Part shown: positions 1 to 12,900 of the stretch, piece after piece
Position numbering within the stretch: the stretch's first letter is position 1
Layout: each line of letters begins with the position of its first letter
NCBI RefSeq assembly: GCF_029227915.1
Contig: NC_079876.1
Span: 18,908,001 to 18,972,000, forward strand
DNA from: Hydractinia symbiolongicarpus
Lineage: Eukaryota; Cnidaria; Hydrozoa; Anthoathecata; Hydractiniidae
Direction: 5' to 3'
DNA: 64,000 nt
Notes under the pieces: model-generated
What the model was told of the DNA's origin: nothing
Database searches by the model: none
Seen by the model: only the letters and a program-made list of their open reading frames with translations
Position numbers and translations under genes: made by a program

Positions 1-489
1 GTACCACATTTACAGAACGCCATTCAAGGAATAAAATAGCCGCAATAAATTTTTTGCTTATGTCACCACTTTTTCTGTGACTTTATCGGAAACTTGAAGT
101 TTGTGCAAAATACCACTACCTCCTGCTAGTTTAATAAATGAATTTTGACATTCTTTTTGAAGTTTCTGACATCCAAATAAAAGTTCCTAACATATTGTCC
201 AGTTTTTATATAATTTGTAAAAAAACCCGACAAAATGTGTGCCAAAGGTCGGTGACTCCCCTTTGTTAAAAACAAATGATAGGGGCAGTTTGAAACAGTG
301 GACTATATCTAGGGCTCTGAGAGGTACTAGGCCTAAGATTTGGATGCAGGTGTCTAATAGATAAATATAAAAACTCACAATGTAACATAACTGTAGAGCT
401 TAGCAAAAAGAGTTATTCCAAAAAACGGACAGGGGTAGTTTAAATGTAAATAATGCAATTTTCTCAAGCAAAACATGATTTGCCCATAG
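1..489 (+). other. Intron between NIDO 1 exons A and B (partial)
   Basis: No exon is visible. Parts (about 39-160, 312-440) resemble about 2753-2870 and 3040-3140 in the equivalent intron of NIDO 2, supporting duplication of the cassette with its intron. Confidence 0.6.
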
Positions 490-979
490 ATAAACAACGA
501 GGGTAGCATAAGATTAGATGTCTCCACAAAATTTGACAGCAGTACATTTTTGTCGACATATGGGATGGAATTCAACCTCACATTTGGTGGACATATATAC
601 TATAGTATCTCTCGCAGCCAGAGTATACTGAATAAGACCAACAAAGACGTTGAAGCAAGTGGAAATAAAAAATTTAACGCATCGCAAGCTATTATTGTCA
701 CGTACGTAAATGTATCAGCTCGTGATACACCTGAAGAAAAGAATACTTTCCAAACTGTGATAGCATCAGACGGTACAAAGACATATGCTATCCTTATATA
801 CAAAAAACTCGAATCTTGGAATGCATCTGTTAAATTTCGAGAACGTGACTGCATGTGGAAAAATTTTGTTAGATCAAGGGATGGTCGCTACAGGATTTCG
901 CATTCAAACGTTCATCATTTTTACGGTAAACATGTACATCTACTAACGACAAAGAGTTGTAGAGAAAAAAATGCAACAA
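490..979 (+). CDS. NIDO domain 1, exon B (first half outside window)
   Basis: The acceptor is TAG at 487-489 and the donor is GT at 980. The exon starts in phase 0 with INNEGSI, matching the ISTNGVI-type start of the other B exons, and ends in phase 1. It carries the NIDO core [11 protein letters not shown] followed by [10 protein letters not shown]. The usual YRE motif is changed to YYS. Its partner exon A is not found in bases 1-489, which resemble the middle of the equivalent intron of NIDO 2, so exon A should lie to the left of the window. Confidence 0.85.
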
Positions 980-3900
980 GTAAGTTATTCATTCAAATCT
1001 GCTTGGATCAGAAGGTAAGACTCTGACATAAAATCACACTCCATTTCAAATAAATATTTATCGGAAATTGGGTAGAGTGGGGAATGATTGTTCGCAACCA
1101 ATGATTTTTCACGACTATTTTTTAGCCAATGGACAATAATACCCCTCAACAATGTGTGTCCAAGGAAAAGCGTTAATTTTGCTTGAATAAAAAAGAATGA
1201 ATCGACAGTCTATAATTACGACGAGTATTTCCCTTTAAGCTACCATATTTTGAGTCCCGTTGTTTGGGGTATGAGCTAAACAGATTTGCGCTTGGACTTG
1301 TGTTATAAGAAGAAGGCACAATAAAAAATTGATCAATGAATAAGAATAAAAATAAATAATTTAAAAAAAGAAATGGAAACCAGCAAGAACCAAAGTTTCT
1401 GACTTGTGGACTGCAGATATGCGTGTATGTATATATGTAGGCAATATTTAATACAGTTTTCTTTTCTATCTAGACTCATGACTTTTTTAGTTCCTAATAT
1501 TGTATTAGGTACATATACAGTATAGTACATATATAGACTTCTTTTGTTTTATTTACATTAGTCTTATATCCCTACGGTGAGATGCACGGAGATGAGAAGT
1601 TCTCGTTAGACTTACCACTATCGGACGGGAGAAGACTTTTGTTAAGTACACCAATGCTACTCTTTTCAAAGCTAGCCAGCCGTTTATACGTAAGTAATGT
1701 ACAGAATTTTGTCAAAGAACAAATAAACGTCTAAAAAGCAAATGATTAGATTTCTAACTTTTACTTCTGGTTCTTGAAATGTTATTTGATTTTTCACAGT
1801 CCAACAGAAACGCTTTATACTCAGCATATTTCATTAAGAAGTCTGTTGTTACTGTTTAAAGCATTTTCTTTCAGGAACAAAAATGTGTATTCTTTTCGAA
1901 TCAAAGATTTAGTTGAATTTTTCTAATGTTACGCCATATTTATGAAAAACTGTTTTGTAAGCAACAGCCGGCTTAAAGAAAAGGCGAACTGCGCTGCAGC
2001 ACGGCTTTTGAATAAAAGTTCAAGATGCCACTATTGATTTCGAAGACCTATCATGATAAGAAAACAATCCTAAACAAAGTTTAAGAATGTCTTAATATTA
2101 TAAAAATTTGGTGATTTTCATATAAAACTTCCCAGAACGACAAGATAAACCAGTCTGTCATAAATACCTGTTTTGTTTACATCTTTGTTTACATTATGCG
2201 TCGATGCACAGATCGAAGGTAAGAGATAGATAAAAGAGTTTATATTGTATTAACTGATAGCCATTTTGTTTGGGCTTGTAGAAACCAAGACTATTTTCTA
2301 AAGATTTACTTGTGAAAAAGGTTGAACAAGCCATGTTTTGTTAAAGAAAGAAAACTTTAAATTTCATTGTATCAATTTTTTACATGTGCGAAAAAAAAAA
2401 CATTCGAATATCCATATAAAGGTTTTTTTAAACATTTTACCAACGTTGTGTGATAGACTTTTCTTCGTGCTTGTTGCTAATTGTTTCGATGAATATTGAC
2501 ATTAAAAACGCAGTGGATTTAAAATTATCAAAATCCCTTTTTTTTTTTTCTAGTAAAGTGATGCGAGGTTTGGGATTTACTTTAAGCTGATTTTTAAGTC
2601 TGTATGTAGCTAGCTATGTTACCAACTTTCTAGCAAAAGTTGTTCACATCAAAGGTTCAAAAACTCGCCATAGAGCTCAATAACTCTTCATAGACTTCTC
2701 CAAATTGATACAAATCTATCACACTTATAGTATATCACAAAAGAAACAAAATGACAGCAATAAATTTTTGCTTATGCTAGCACATTTTCTGTGATGTCAT
2801 TGAAAGCTTGACAGTTGTTCAAAATACCAGTACTTGCTAATAATTCAATTCTTTTTGTTCCAGAGCGAATTTCGCATTCTGTTTAAAGTTTTTTCACATA
2901 TCTTTTACAAAGTTCACATGAAAGATGCAAAAAAACAGTACAAAAATCCGTTGTTGTTTTTTAGTTTTAAGTATAATCTAAACAAATTAAAAAATATGAA
3001 TAATCACGTATCCAAAACATGCAGAATATCCAATATCAAACCTTTTGAAAGGTATGGGTCCTAAGCATTTGGCATGCAGGTGTCAAATAGATGCAACATA
3101 GCAAACAGCAGTTATTAAAAAAACCGTTAGGGGCAAATCGCCTCCCTTCTCCCCTAGTGTAAGAAAAAAGTGTGAATAAAAACAATGAAATGCAACATAG
3201 CAGCGATAAATGTTACCTACATTAACATCAATTTCACAAAACTTGTAAATTTTATTTTCATGGTTTTACATGACTCAAAAATTCTTCGTTGCTATGACAA
3301 CGAAAATATATTTTTTTATTTTGACAAATTGCTTCTAACAGGGTTATAAAATCACCAAACTTTAATGTTTAACCCATCATGGGCATAATAAGCAAGTGAC
3401 ACGGAACATTTTAAGCTTTTTCTTAATTCAGGAATGTTTATGTAGTTTTCAAAACAAAGTTTTCTGTAAAATCGGCACTACAATAAAACCAGTAGTAACG
3501 AGATGCAACTATTTTTTTCGTTTAAGGTAAGAGGAGGTGGTGAAATTTTAGTTGGAGACGACGGGGTTAACATAAACTTAGAAAAAACTAGTATCACATG
3601 GATAGCTGCCTATCGGAACCAATATTTCTTTAATCCAAGGAAGAGTGGAATATATTATCGTGAAACATTTGACAGCAGGATATTTTCTTTAGTGAATAAG
3701 GATTTAACACGTTACGGAATCAGAAACTTCACCTGCTTCCAAGCTGTCATTGTCACCTTTATGAACGCCTTAGGGCCATCGAGTAAATCAGATACCTTTC
3801 AAACTGTCATAGCCACAAATGGTAAAGAAACTTACGCCATTTTTAATTACAATCGCTTAGATAATCCTGATTGCATAGTCGCGGGATACGGCGAAATGTA

Positions 3901-6900
3901 TTGTTCTAAATACATAATGGATTGTAAAAATATGTCATATACTTCCAACGTCGGCATTCCTGGGCGACATGTTCTAAAGTTGACGTCAGATTGCCGTAAA
4001 GCAGGTAAGTCAAGTTAAACAGATATTTGAAATGAATGAATGGGACATGAAATAATGCAGTCGGGATTGTGGTAACAACTAAACGAGACGGAATAATTTT
4101 AATGTCTCAATTAACTGTGTCAAATATCTGTTTGATAATGTGTCTGTAATGTAGGCCCACACACACACACGCACAAAAACATGCAGGCATTTTATGTTTA
4201 GTTCTTTGTTGTTCTTATAGTCTGTCCTTTCCTGAGCACGGTAAACTTTTGTCTGTTATATTCAGTAGGTCTATCATAAGGATATTAAATATATTCCTTT
4301 GTTTACATAAATGCCGAATGGTATAAAAATAGAAGTAGCTATAATACCATCTGTAACGCATTTGTGGCAAATTTTGAGCGATTAATTTCGTCGGACAGAC
4401 CAAAAGTGCAGTCCTGCGTTTGTTAATTGCAAAATTATGGATAATTACCGGGAAAATAATTTGATCAAGTTAATTATTTTTTAATTTTCTCTAAAACAAA
4501 TAAACAAGCAATGGGTAACCGTAGATAACAGGCTAAGCTCTGGTGTTGTCCTTAAGAATTTTTCTTTCGCCCTTACCAACAAATCTTGTGCAAAATGCCA
4601 TGTGAGAAAGTTACTACGCGTAAAAATTACTACGACTAACTTATGAAATAAATCTTTGTTTAGCCTTGTATCCATATGGCATGCAAGTAAATGATTCAGT
4701 CATGCAACGTGGAGATGACCAAGGGGAAAAAATGCAGCTGAAAAGTCCTGTTCGTTTTCTAGCAGGACCGCCTACCCACAGCTTATACGTAAATAATTTA
4801 CGAAGTTATGTCTTCATATTAAATGGGGCAGTAATTTAAGTCTTTGCAGATCTTGTTCCCTAATTCATTTTCTATGTAACAAAATTAAGCGAGTTTGCAC
4901 ACAATAATATCAGTTTTAGAGAATCATTCTTCGACATTATAATTGGTTGATATTTTCTGAAACTTATCATTTTAGATATGAACAGCATATTTTTGACATT
5001 TGATAGAAAGAAATGTGATGAAAATTTAAAATCCTCGTTCAAATTTTGATGGATTTCACAAAACGTTCATTAAAGCAAAGTGTATATTGCTTTTATTGTA
5101 TTTATAGATCAGTAGCAATGGTTTCATTACATCCGAACACCCTGGCGATATGAAAAAGATAACATTGCCATCTCCATATATGATACTGGCACCATACAAC
5201 TTGGATTTTGACACAACAAAGGGTGGAAATATATTTTATAGGGAAAGTTATGAACCAGAAGTGCTTAATCAAGCCACAGTAGACATTCGGAAGCGCCTCA
5301 ATTCAGAATCATTTGTCGCCAAACAAGCAGCTGTTATCACTTACGAAAACGTTCCTCTACGAAGTAACATTTCGTTACTTCATACGTTTCAAGTGATTTT
5401 AGTTCGAGATCCATACTACACTTACGCTATACTCAATTATGTTCGACTCGACGCAAACGGAGCAATGTGCGGATATTCTATAAGATCCTGCGCATGTGAA
5501 AGTTTCGAATATTTTCCTGACAGCAAAAAATTAGCACAATCCTCAAATGTTGATATTGAAGGAAAGAGTATTTACACAATTTCTTCATACTCCTACTGCG
5601 CTGGACTCCCAGGTAAATGAAAATTAAAAATTTGTTTACTTTTGGCCAGCATAAATAGACTAGATATTTTGTTTATTTATTGAATTCATAGAGTGATATT
5701 ATCTCTATATCTCATAAAATACATACGATTTTTTTTTTATCATTTAGAATTGTTTTCGTGGGGTTATCCAGCTAGCGATTATCTTATAGACACTTACGAC
5801 ATAAATGCAAAGTATCAAACACTTAAACGGCCAATGCTGTTGTTTTCAAAACCTGAACGCCTGCTTGTTGTAAGTAATTCATTATGACAAGTTAATAACC
5901 GCAGACACTGAAAGATATTAAAAAATTAAAAATACATTAGAAAAAAATGAGTTTTTTCTTGTACTTTAGGTTTCTCAAATCGGGATATTTGTAGACAAAT
6001 ATGTGCCGTTGAGTGACATATTAGATGGAAAAATTGATACAACAAGCATATATCCGTATGCTAGGAAGTACTACTATACCACAGAAAAACTTGGTCGAGG
6101 TGACTTCAACGCTATATACGTACGAGAAACATTTAATATCGCTTTTTTAAATCTAACGAGTATGCACGTCCGTATCTATTCAAAGGATCAATTCGTTGCA
6201 ACACACGCCTTTGTGGTATCATATATACATCTGTCGATGAGAAGCAGTTCTAGAACCCATGGTGATACGTTCCAAGTAGTTTTGCTTAGTAATGGCACAC
6301 AAACGTATGCAATTTTAACATATCAACATCTACACTATCGAGCGTCTGTTGTTGGGTTTTACGAGAAATACTGCTTCTCTAAAGTTTTTGCAAATAAATC
6401 TTACAGCCGAGATCTGCAAAGAACTTCCAACATTGGAATTCCAGGCAGGCACGTGTTCTTACTTACAACTAACTGTCCGGTTCCTGGTAAGTTTTATTCT
6501 TATTGTTTTGTTGTTGTTGACAGGCTGGATAAAAGTCTAGAAATACTTGAATTGTTGTGTTGGTAAGAGCTACTTAAATAGTATAACCCTATCTATAATT
6601 ATACACCTACTATACACTTACATGCGTAGTTTAAATAAGAAGCGTTTACATTGCTCTCTACAGTACAGAACAATCCCCGTTAGCATAAAATACCCCATTG
6701 TGGGAGTTTAAATTTTTCAAATAACTTGAAATCCTAAGTCTTACGTCCATTGTGCACTTTAAGATCAAATTGCGTAAACGTAGCAAAAAATATCCTATAA
6801 AATTATCTTGGATACGAATTTCGATATTCACAGCCTTGCCTCAATATATTTTGTGCGACATTTTAGTTTTCTTACATGTCTGTAACAAATCTGAAATGTT

Positions 6901-9900
6901 GTTGTGTGGGCAGGAACGTTCTTTTAAGTTCAAATTTTGTAGGATTTCTTTTGTTTTAAGAAAAACAAAACAAAGTCTTTGAAACGATGAAGCCTATATC
7001 GGCACAGAAAACCTTCTTGAAAATAATAACAAGTTCGCCCGAATTCAGCAAAATTTCGGATAAATTAAAAAAATGAAAACAATGTTAAAACTTGTATTTG
7101 GGGTAGCCAATAAAATTCAAAATTTAAGTCTAATTAAAAAAAATTATTCATTGTCAAAAGTGTAAACCGGTCGTGACAAACCTTTAAGTTTAAGAGCATG
7201 TTTTTCTCCACAAAAAAGGCAAGAATTGTTTTAATTAAGTCGAATTTTGTCCTAATTTAATAAAATATGGAAACATCTTTATTTAAGAACTTTACCCATT
7301 TGGCGATGGAGTTCATGACACAGAATTACCGAGAGGTGACGAAATGCAACAAATATTCAATTTATCTCGCCCAATGCTCTTGTTTGGAACAGATGTTTCA
7401 AGCATCTTCGTAAGTTCAATAATTGATTTATAGATAATTTATGATCAGATGAAAAGTGCTAAGGTTCTTTATCAAAAATATAAATATACAAAACAATTTA
7501 TTCACGGTTTTAACCTTTTCTGCTGGTGGTAATTTTGATTGATACATACACTGCGTACGCTAGTGATCATGATGTTTATTATGAACCAAAACATTTAGAA
7601 AGACAAAATTATGGATACAATCTTGTTATTTTAAACTCACATTTTAAAAAGAAATTAATTTTACCCTATTAACTGCCAAGATATACCCATATTTCGTAGT
7701 CTAAAATGCTAGTTTAGTATTTGAATGTGAATGCAGCTCAACAGTTTTTGCTTTATTTCTAGATATACACCAATGGATATATAGCAAAATCTGCAGATAT
7801 ATCACTTAGTCATATTACAATTCCGTCATCACATCATTTTATTGCAGCATATGCAATGGACCTGGACACAAGCAAAAAAGGGAAAATACTATACCGCGAA
7901 GAATTTAACGTCACTTTATTAGACAAAGTCAGCAAACAGGTTTGCAAGTATTCAAAAGACTCCTTTCACGCAAATCACCTTGTAATTGTAACGTATGCAG
8001 ATGTTCCGAGACGTTACAACGATACTTCAACACATACCTTCCAGATAATCTTAGCCTCAAATGGGCATGTGACATACTGTATGTTTATTTATAAACACTT
8101 GAGTAATGGCGGTGCTTTTAGTGGATTCGCAGAAGGTCGTTGCAGAGCGAAATGGCTGACAAGCCGAGAAAGTAGCAACAAACTTATTACAAAATCTAAC
8201 ATCGGAATCATTGGACAAAGGGTTTATAAAGTTACATCGCCGTATTGTCGAGATGGTAGGACGGGTAAGGCTTGATTGAACGAAGTAATATGCTTTGTCC
8301 TTTAGGCGTATTTTCGTCGTTGGATTTTACCTTCCCTACGTTTTCTTTTGGTTGAAATTAAACCTAACCATAACGATGAATGGCTTGATTAAGAAGTACA
8401 CCTTGTTTCTTATACAAAAAAACAAATGAGTGTTATTATACATTTACTCTAAGATGGATTACTTCTCAAAGCTTACGTTCATTCTAACGCTCTCAAAATT
8501 TTTCCGTGATTGTGCTTTAACTACATGGAGAACAAAAGAATTTACCTTTCGTGGATACCAGTCTCGCCAATGATTGTTTATAAAACCTTTTGCGTGTATA
8601 AATTTCCAAACTTAAAAACGTTATCAGAATTTTTGGATAAAAACGTTTTCCTCAAAAAAACTTTCACAGAACACTCACACGTTTATAGGGTTTATATTAC
8701 GATTTTGGGGACAATGGTTTTTATTTATATGAACCAAATTGCCCTTTTTCACTTTAACACAGAAATTCATTAATTATTCTTTTGTTTTATTGTATTCTCG
8801 CTGCCGATATGATGTTGTAAATAGCTTTTTTGCCTGTAGCTAAAATCCGCAAAAAGAGCGAATAATTAGGTCTGCGAAAATTAAATTTAAATACACCATC
8901 ATGGCTTATCAAAATTTTATATTTTTCTTTTTTATATTTAGAGTTGTATCCATATGGGTATGAAAACGAGGACTTTATAATACCAGTCTCTATGACTTCT
9001 TTTATTCCACATAGTTTAGTGTTAACTAAACCTATGCTGTTATTTTCAAGTAAAGCGTGGGAGGTCGGTGTAAGTATGAATGATTTTGCTTCTTTATGAA
9101 AAATAGACAAATTTTGTGATCAAAAGGGTCGCAAATTAATTGCCCCGCTAAGTAATTTCATTATTCAATAGCAAACGAGAGATAAGAATGTACAAAATCT
9201 ATGGCTTCTTTTATGGGCTAACACCTGGTGTACACAATTGTTATTCGCTTTTTTCTGTCTATTTATATGCTTTAGCTTCAATGTTGACAACAGTAACAAA
9301 AATTTTATGTCTTTCATGTCTTTCTTACTGCATGAAGAAGAAAAACTGACGGGTGTTCTTTTAATTGACTTCAAGTTCGTCGGCTGACAAAGCAAATATG
9401 AATTCTCTTTAGATAGGAACGCATGGCTATGTTATTATGACCATAAATCACATTCCCAAAAATGAAAAACTACCATCTTATGTAACACATATTGAAATCT
9501 ATCGTATGCGCTATTATCCCGGAAATGTCTACTGTAGGGAAGTACTCAAGGAAAAAGACTTAAACCTAATCACCAATGATATTCGATTATACTCAAAAGA
9601 TAACTTCACTGCTACACAAGCTCTTCTCATCACGTATCTTAAGATGCGCGAGTTTCGAACTTCAAGGTACAATACATTTCAAGTGGCAATTGCATCTGAC
9701 GGAAATTTGACATATGCAGTGCTAAACTATATTCGTCTTGAGAGTAAAAATGCTAGAGTTCAATACCATGAACCCTATTGCACATCATCTACACTAGTGG
9801 CTCCTGAAGAAAGCCAAAAGCTTTTTTCGAGCACTAATACCAACAGACCAGGCCAACACGTCATAAAACTGACCAGCAAATGCCGAAAAGCAGGTAAGCA

Positions 9901-12900
9901 AGCTACATTATATCAGTGATCTGATTGTAGATAACCTGGAATCATCTTTTTATTAACGTTCTATTCCTCATATTTAATACTCTTCTAAAAACATGTCAAT
10001 AAATTTTCACAATCCTTTCTGGGGTGGAAATTACCCACTTTTTGTAAAGATTTTCACGATTTTAATAACAAATATGATATCTGATAAATTGGGCCTTACC
10101 TTCATCCCAGAATATACATATCTCTTAGAAATTCAGGGGCTGAATAGGCTAATAAAGAAGCGTGTAGCAACATATTTCGTTATACAGAGTATCTACTTTT
10201 TAGAACTTTATCCGTACGGATTAAATGTTGGTGATAAAAACTTCACAAGCAACCAAATCGAGCATTTGATTTTGCAAAAAGGAATGATGTTGTTCTCGCG
10301 GATTTCAAAGGACCTATATGTAAGTAATTTTATCTATTAGAGGTTTAGTAGCATTTAAATGGTGATTAATGACCTTGAAATACGTTGAAATAAAGGATTA
10401 AAGAGAAAGAAATATTATTTTACTCTAATAACGGAAAAAAATGACAGTTTTAGTATCAACTAGTTATTAAAACCCGTGGAAGAATCCACTGACATTGGTG
10501 TGCTTCTTATCAAAATAAGTTTTGAAGATAATTTAATTAAGAACGCTGAAAAAAAACGTTTTAAACGAAATCCCGTTGAGGAAACCACTCAAAAGCATTT
10601 AAAATATTTTGTATGCTTTCTATCACAAAATGATTTGTTGTCAATTTTATTTAACAAAGCACTCGTCACGGTAAATACAAAAAAACTTTCCAGCTAATTA
10701 ATTCGTTTTATATATCACATGATTTGTTTTAGCCAATTAAAAATGTAAACAAAAAGTTTATAAAATACAGAACAGGTTTTCAGAGGATGTTTTAAAGACA
10801 CTTTAAAATAAGATTGTAGAAAATTATCGACTTTGCCTGTTACAGACAGACAGACAGATACACTTAGCGTATTATTATATATAGACTAGCCGGGTTAAGC
10901 CACAAGTAAAGATGTGACTCGTCGTTGAACACTTTGTGGAGCGCTTAGTAACAGCTATAAACTGTGCCACACGATCAGGTCGAGCTTTAGTACAGGTATC
11001 CAGTATGTCGTAAATCAAGTGAATCGCATACATTATCATAGTGTTGCGAATGTGCACATACACCATTCTAGGTTTGCGACTGTAACATATTTTTAAAAAA
11101 ATAACTTAAAATTAATCGTGACACCGAGCTGATCGCTTAGTATCGTTACACAGTGTTTTACAGGCGTATGAGGATAATACCCTTTCGGAAAAAACTTTTT
11201 TGCTGATTCTGTTTAAAATAAGAAACATTCCATTGCTAAAACAGGGTTGAGGGGTTAGTGCAGGTAAACCGTGTTGCACATGCGCATATGCATAACAACC
11301 TTTTACAGAAAACAATCTGTTGTTAACACTGGGCTAACCCCTTAGTACAGTTAAACAGAGTTGAACAGGCCTAATACAATTTTCCCAAAAAACTTCATTG
11401 CAACTTCGGTTTAAATGAAAACACAGGGGACAGCCTGTTGTTACCCCTCCAGCTAAAGCAATTGCTGAGCCATTTTATTTGCAGAAAAAGTTTTCAGAAT
11501 AATAATAACAGATGTAGTTACCTAACCAACTGCATGTAGCTTAAGAATTATTGCTTAAGAATATTGTTGTAGCCAAACTGAATATTTATGCTTTCACTTT
11601 TTAGACAAATATAGGAGCTAGGTAAATGGCTACATTCTCAACATAAAAATAAATATTGGATATGATAAAAAGCTCTTATAACAAACAGAATAGTAAAACG
11701 TTTAAGATCTGTACGTAGCTAAAAAACGTGACAATATATTTATGTTAACATTGAAAGCAAACAGAAATATTAAAAAAAATACAAAGCTTTCACAAGATTA
11801 AAAAAAGGCCTGCAAATCTCACACAAATTTTCAAAATCAAAATGGCCTTCGTTTATTCAGCGGCGAAAATATCTTATATTATTTTTTTAAGCAAAAATTT
11901 TTTCTTTTTTGTCGCGAAAATCTTTGATTTTTTTTTAAAAAATCAGGCGTCATGATTGCTTTAGCGCAAGCCCCGTCACAATAAAGTGGATAAAAATACA
12001 TCGAATTTGATATTCGTGTTTCCGTAATACGATTTTCTAAATCAGCGGGGTCCGCGCAGACACAGACAGACGGAATACGGCTATTATTAAAGAGATTATT
12101 ATTGCTAAAAATCTCTAAATAAAACCCAACATCCTGTTAAAGCGTTTCAGAAATGTTTATAATAATTGTTTCTGTATTCAATCTAGATAAACGTGAATGG
12201 GGTAGTATCGATCGATGTACCTGTAGAAGGACCGGTTAATAAGCTTCTCGCTCAACACACTGTATTGGCAGTATTTTCTAAGGAGATGGATTTAACATTA
12301 GCTGGTAAAATATTTTACAGAGAAACATTTGACAAAGAAGTGTTACAAACAGCCACAGAGGATATTCGACTTTCTGCAACAACTCCTTTCGTGGCAAAAC
12401 ATGCCATTGTAGTAACCTTTGTCGACGTCCCTCCAAAAACGACAAAAATACTAAGGCATACATTTCAAGTCATATTGGCTTCCGATGGACGATCTACTTA
12501 TCTTATCTTCAACTTCATACAACTTGACAGCGACGACGGATACACGGGTTTTGCAGAGAAATTTTGCGAAGTTAAAAATGTAAAGCCATCCGAGGGAAGA
12601 CAGACATTAGCTGCAGATACCAACGTCAATATAAAGGGAAAATTTGTTTATTTAGCAACTGTACAAAACTGCAAGGGAGACAAAGGTATTCATTTCAAAC
12701 CAGGAAACTTTCATGAGTCAAAAATTCCCTAATCGAAGAAAAGGACTTGACTTTTTTCACAAAAAAAATCGAGATAAATAACTGCGATATATGTTAGTGG
12801 CGATTCTTATATTTCAAGAAGATCTTTATTTACAATAAAAAGTCCGAAAAGAAAAAGAAAACATACACATAAAATTGTATTAAAAACCTGAAACATTATT

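Noticed and set aside
8787-9110. 107-residue minus-strand frame
   Set aside because: Overlaps the well-supported NIDO 6 exon A on the plus strand.
10887-12095. One 1.2-kb reverse Helitron joining CTAG at 10887 to the 5' end at 12095
   Set aside because: The 3' hairpin expected near 10887 is not convincing; I report only the clear 5' fragment and the element at 10460-10886.
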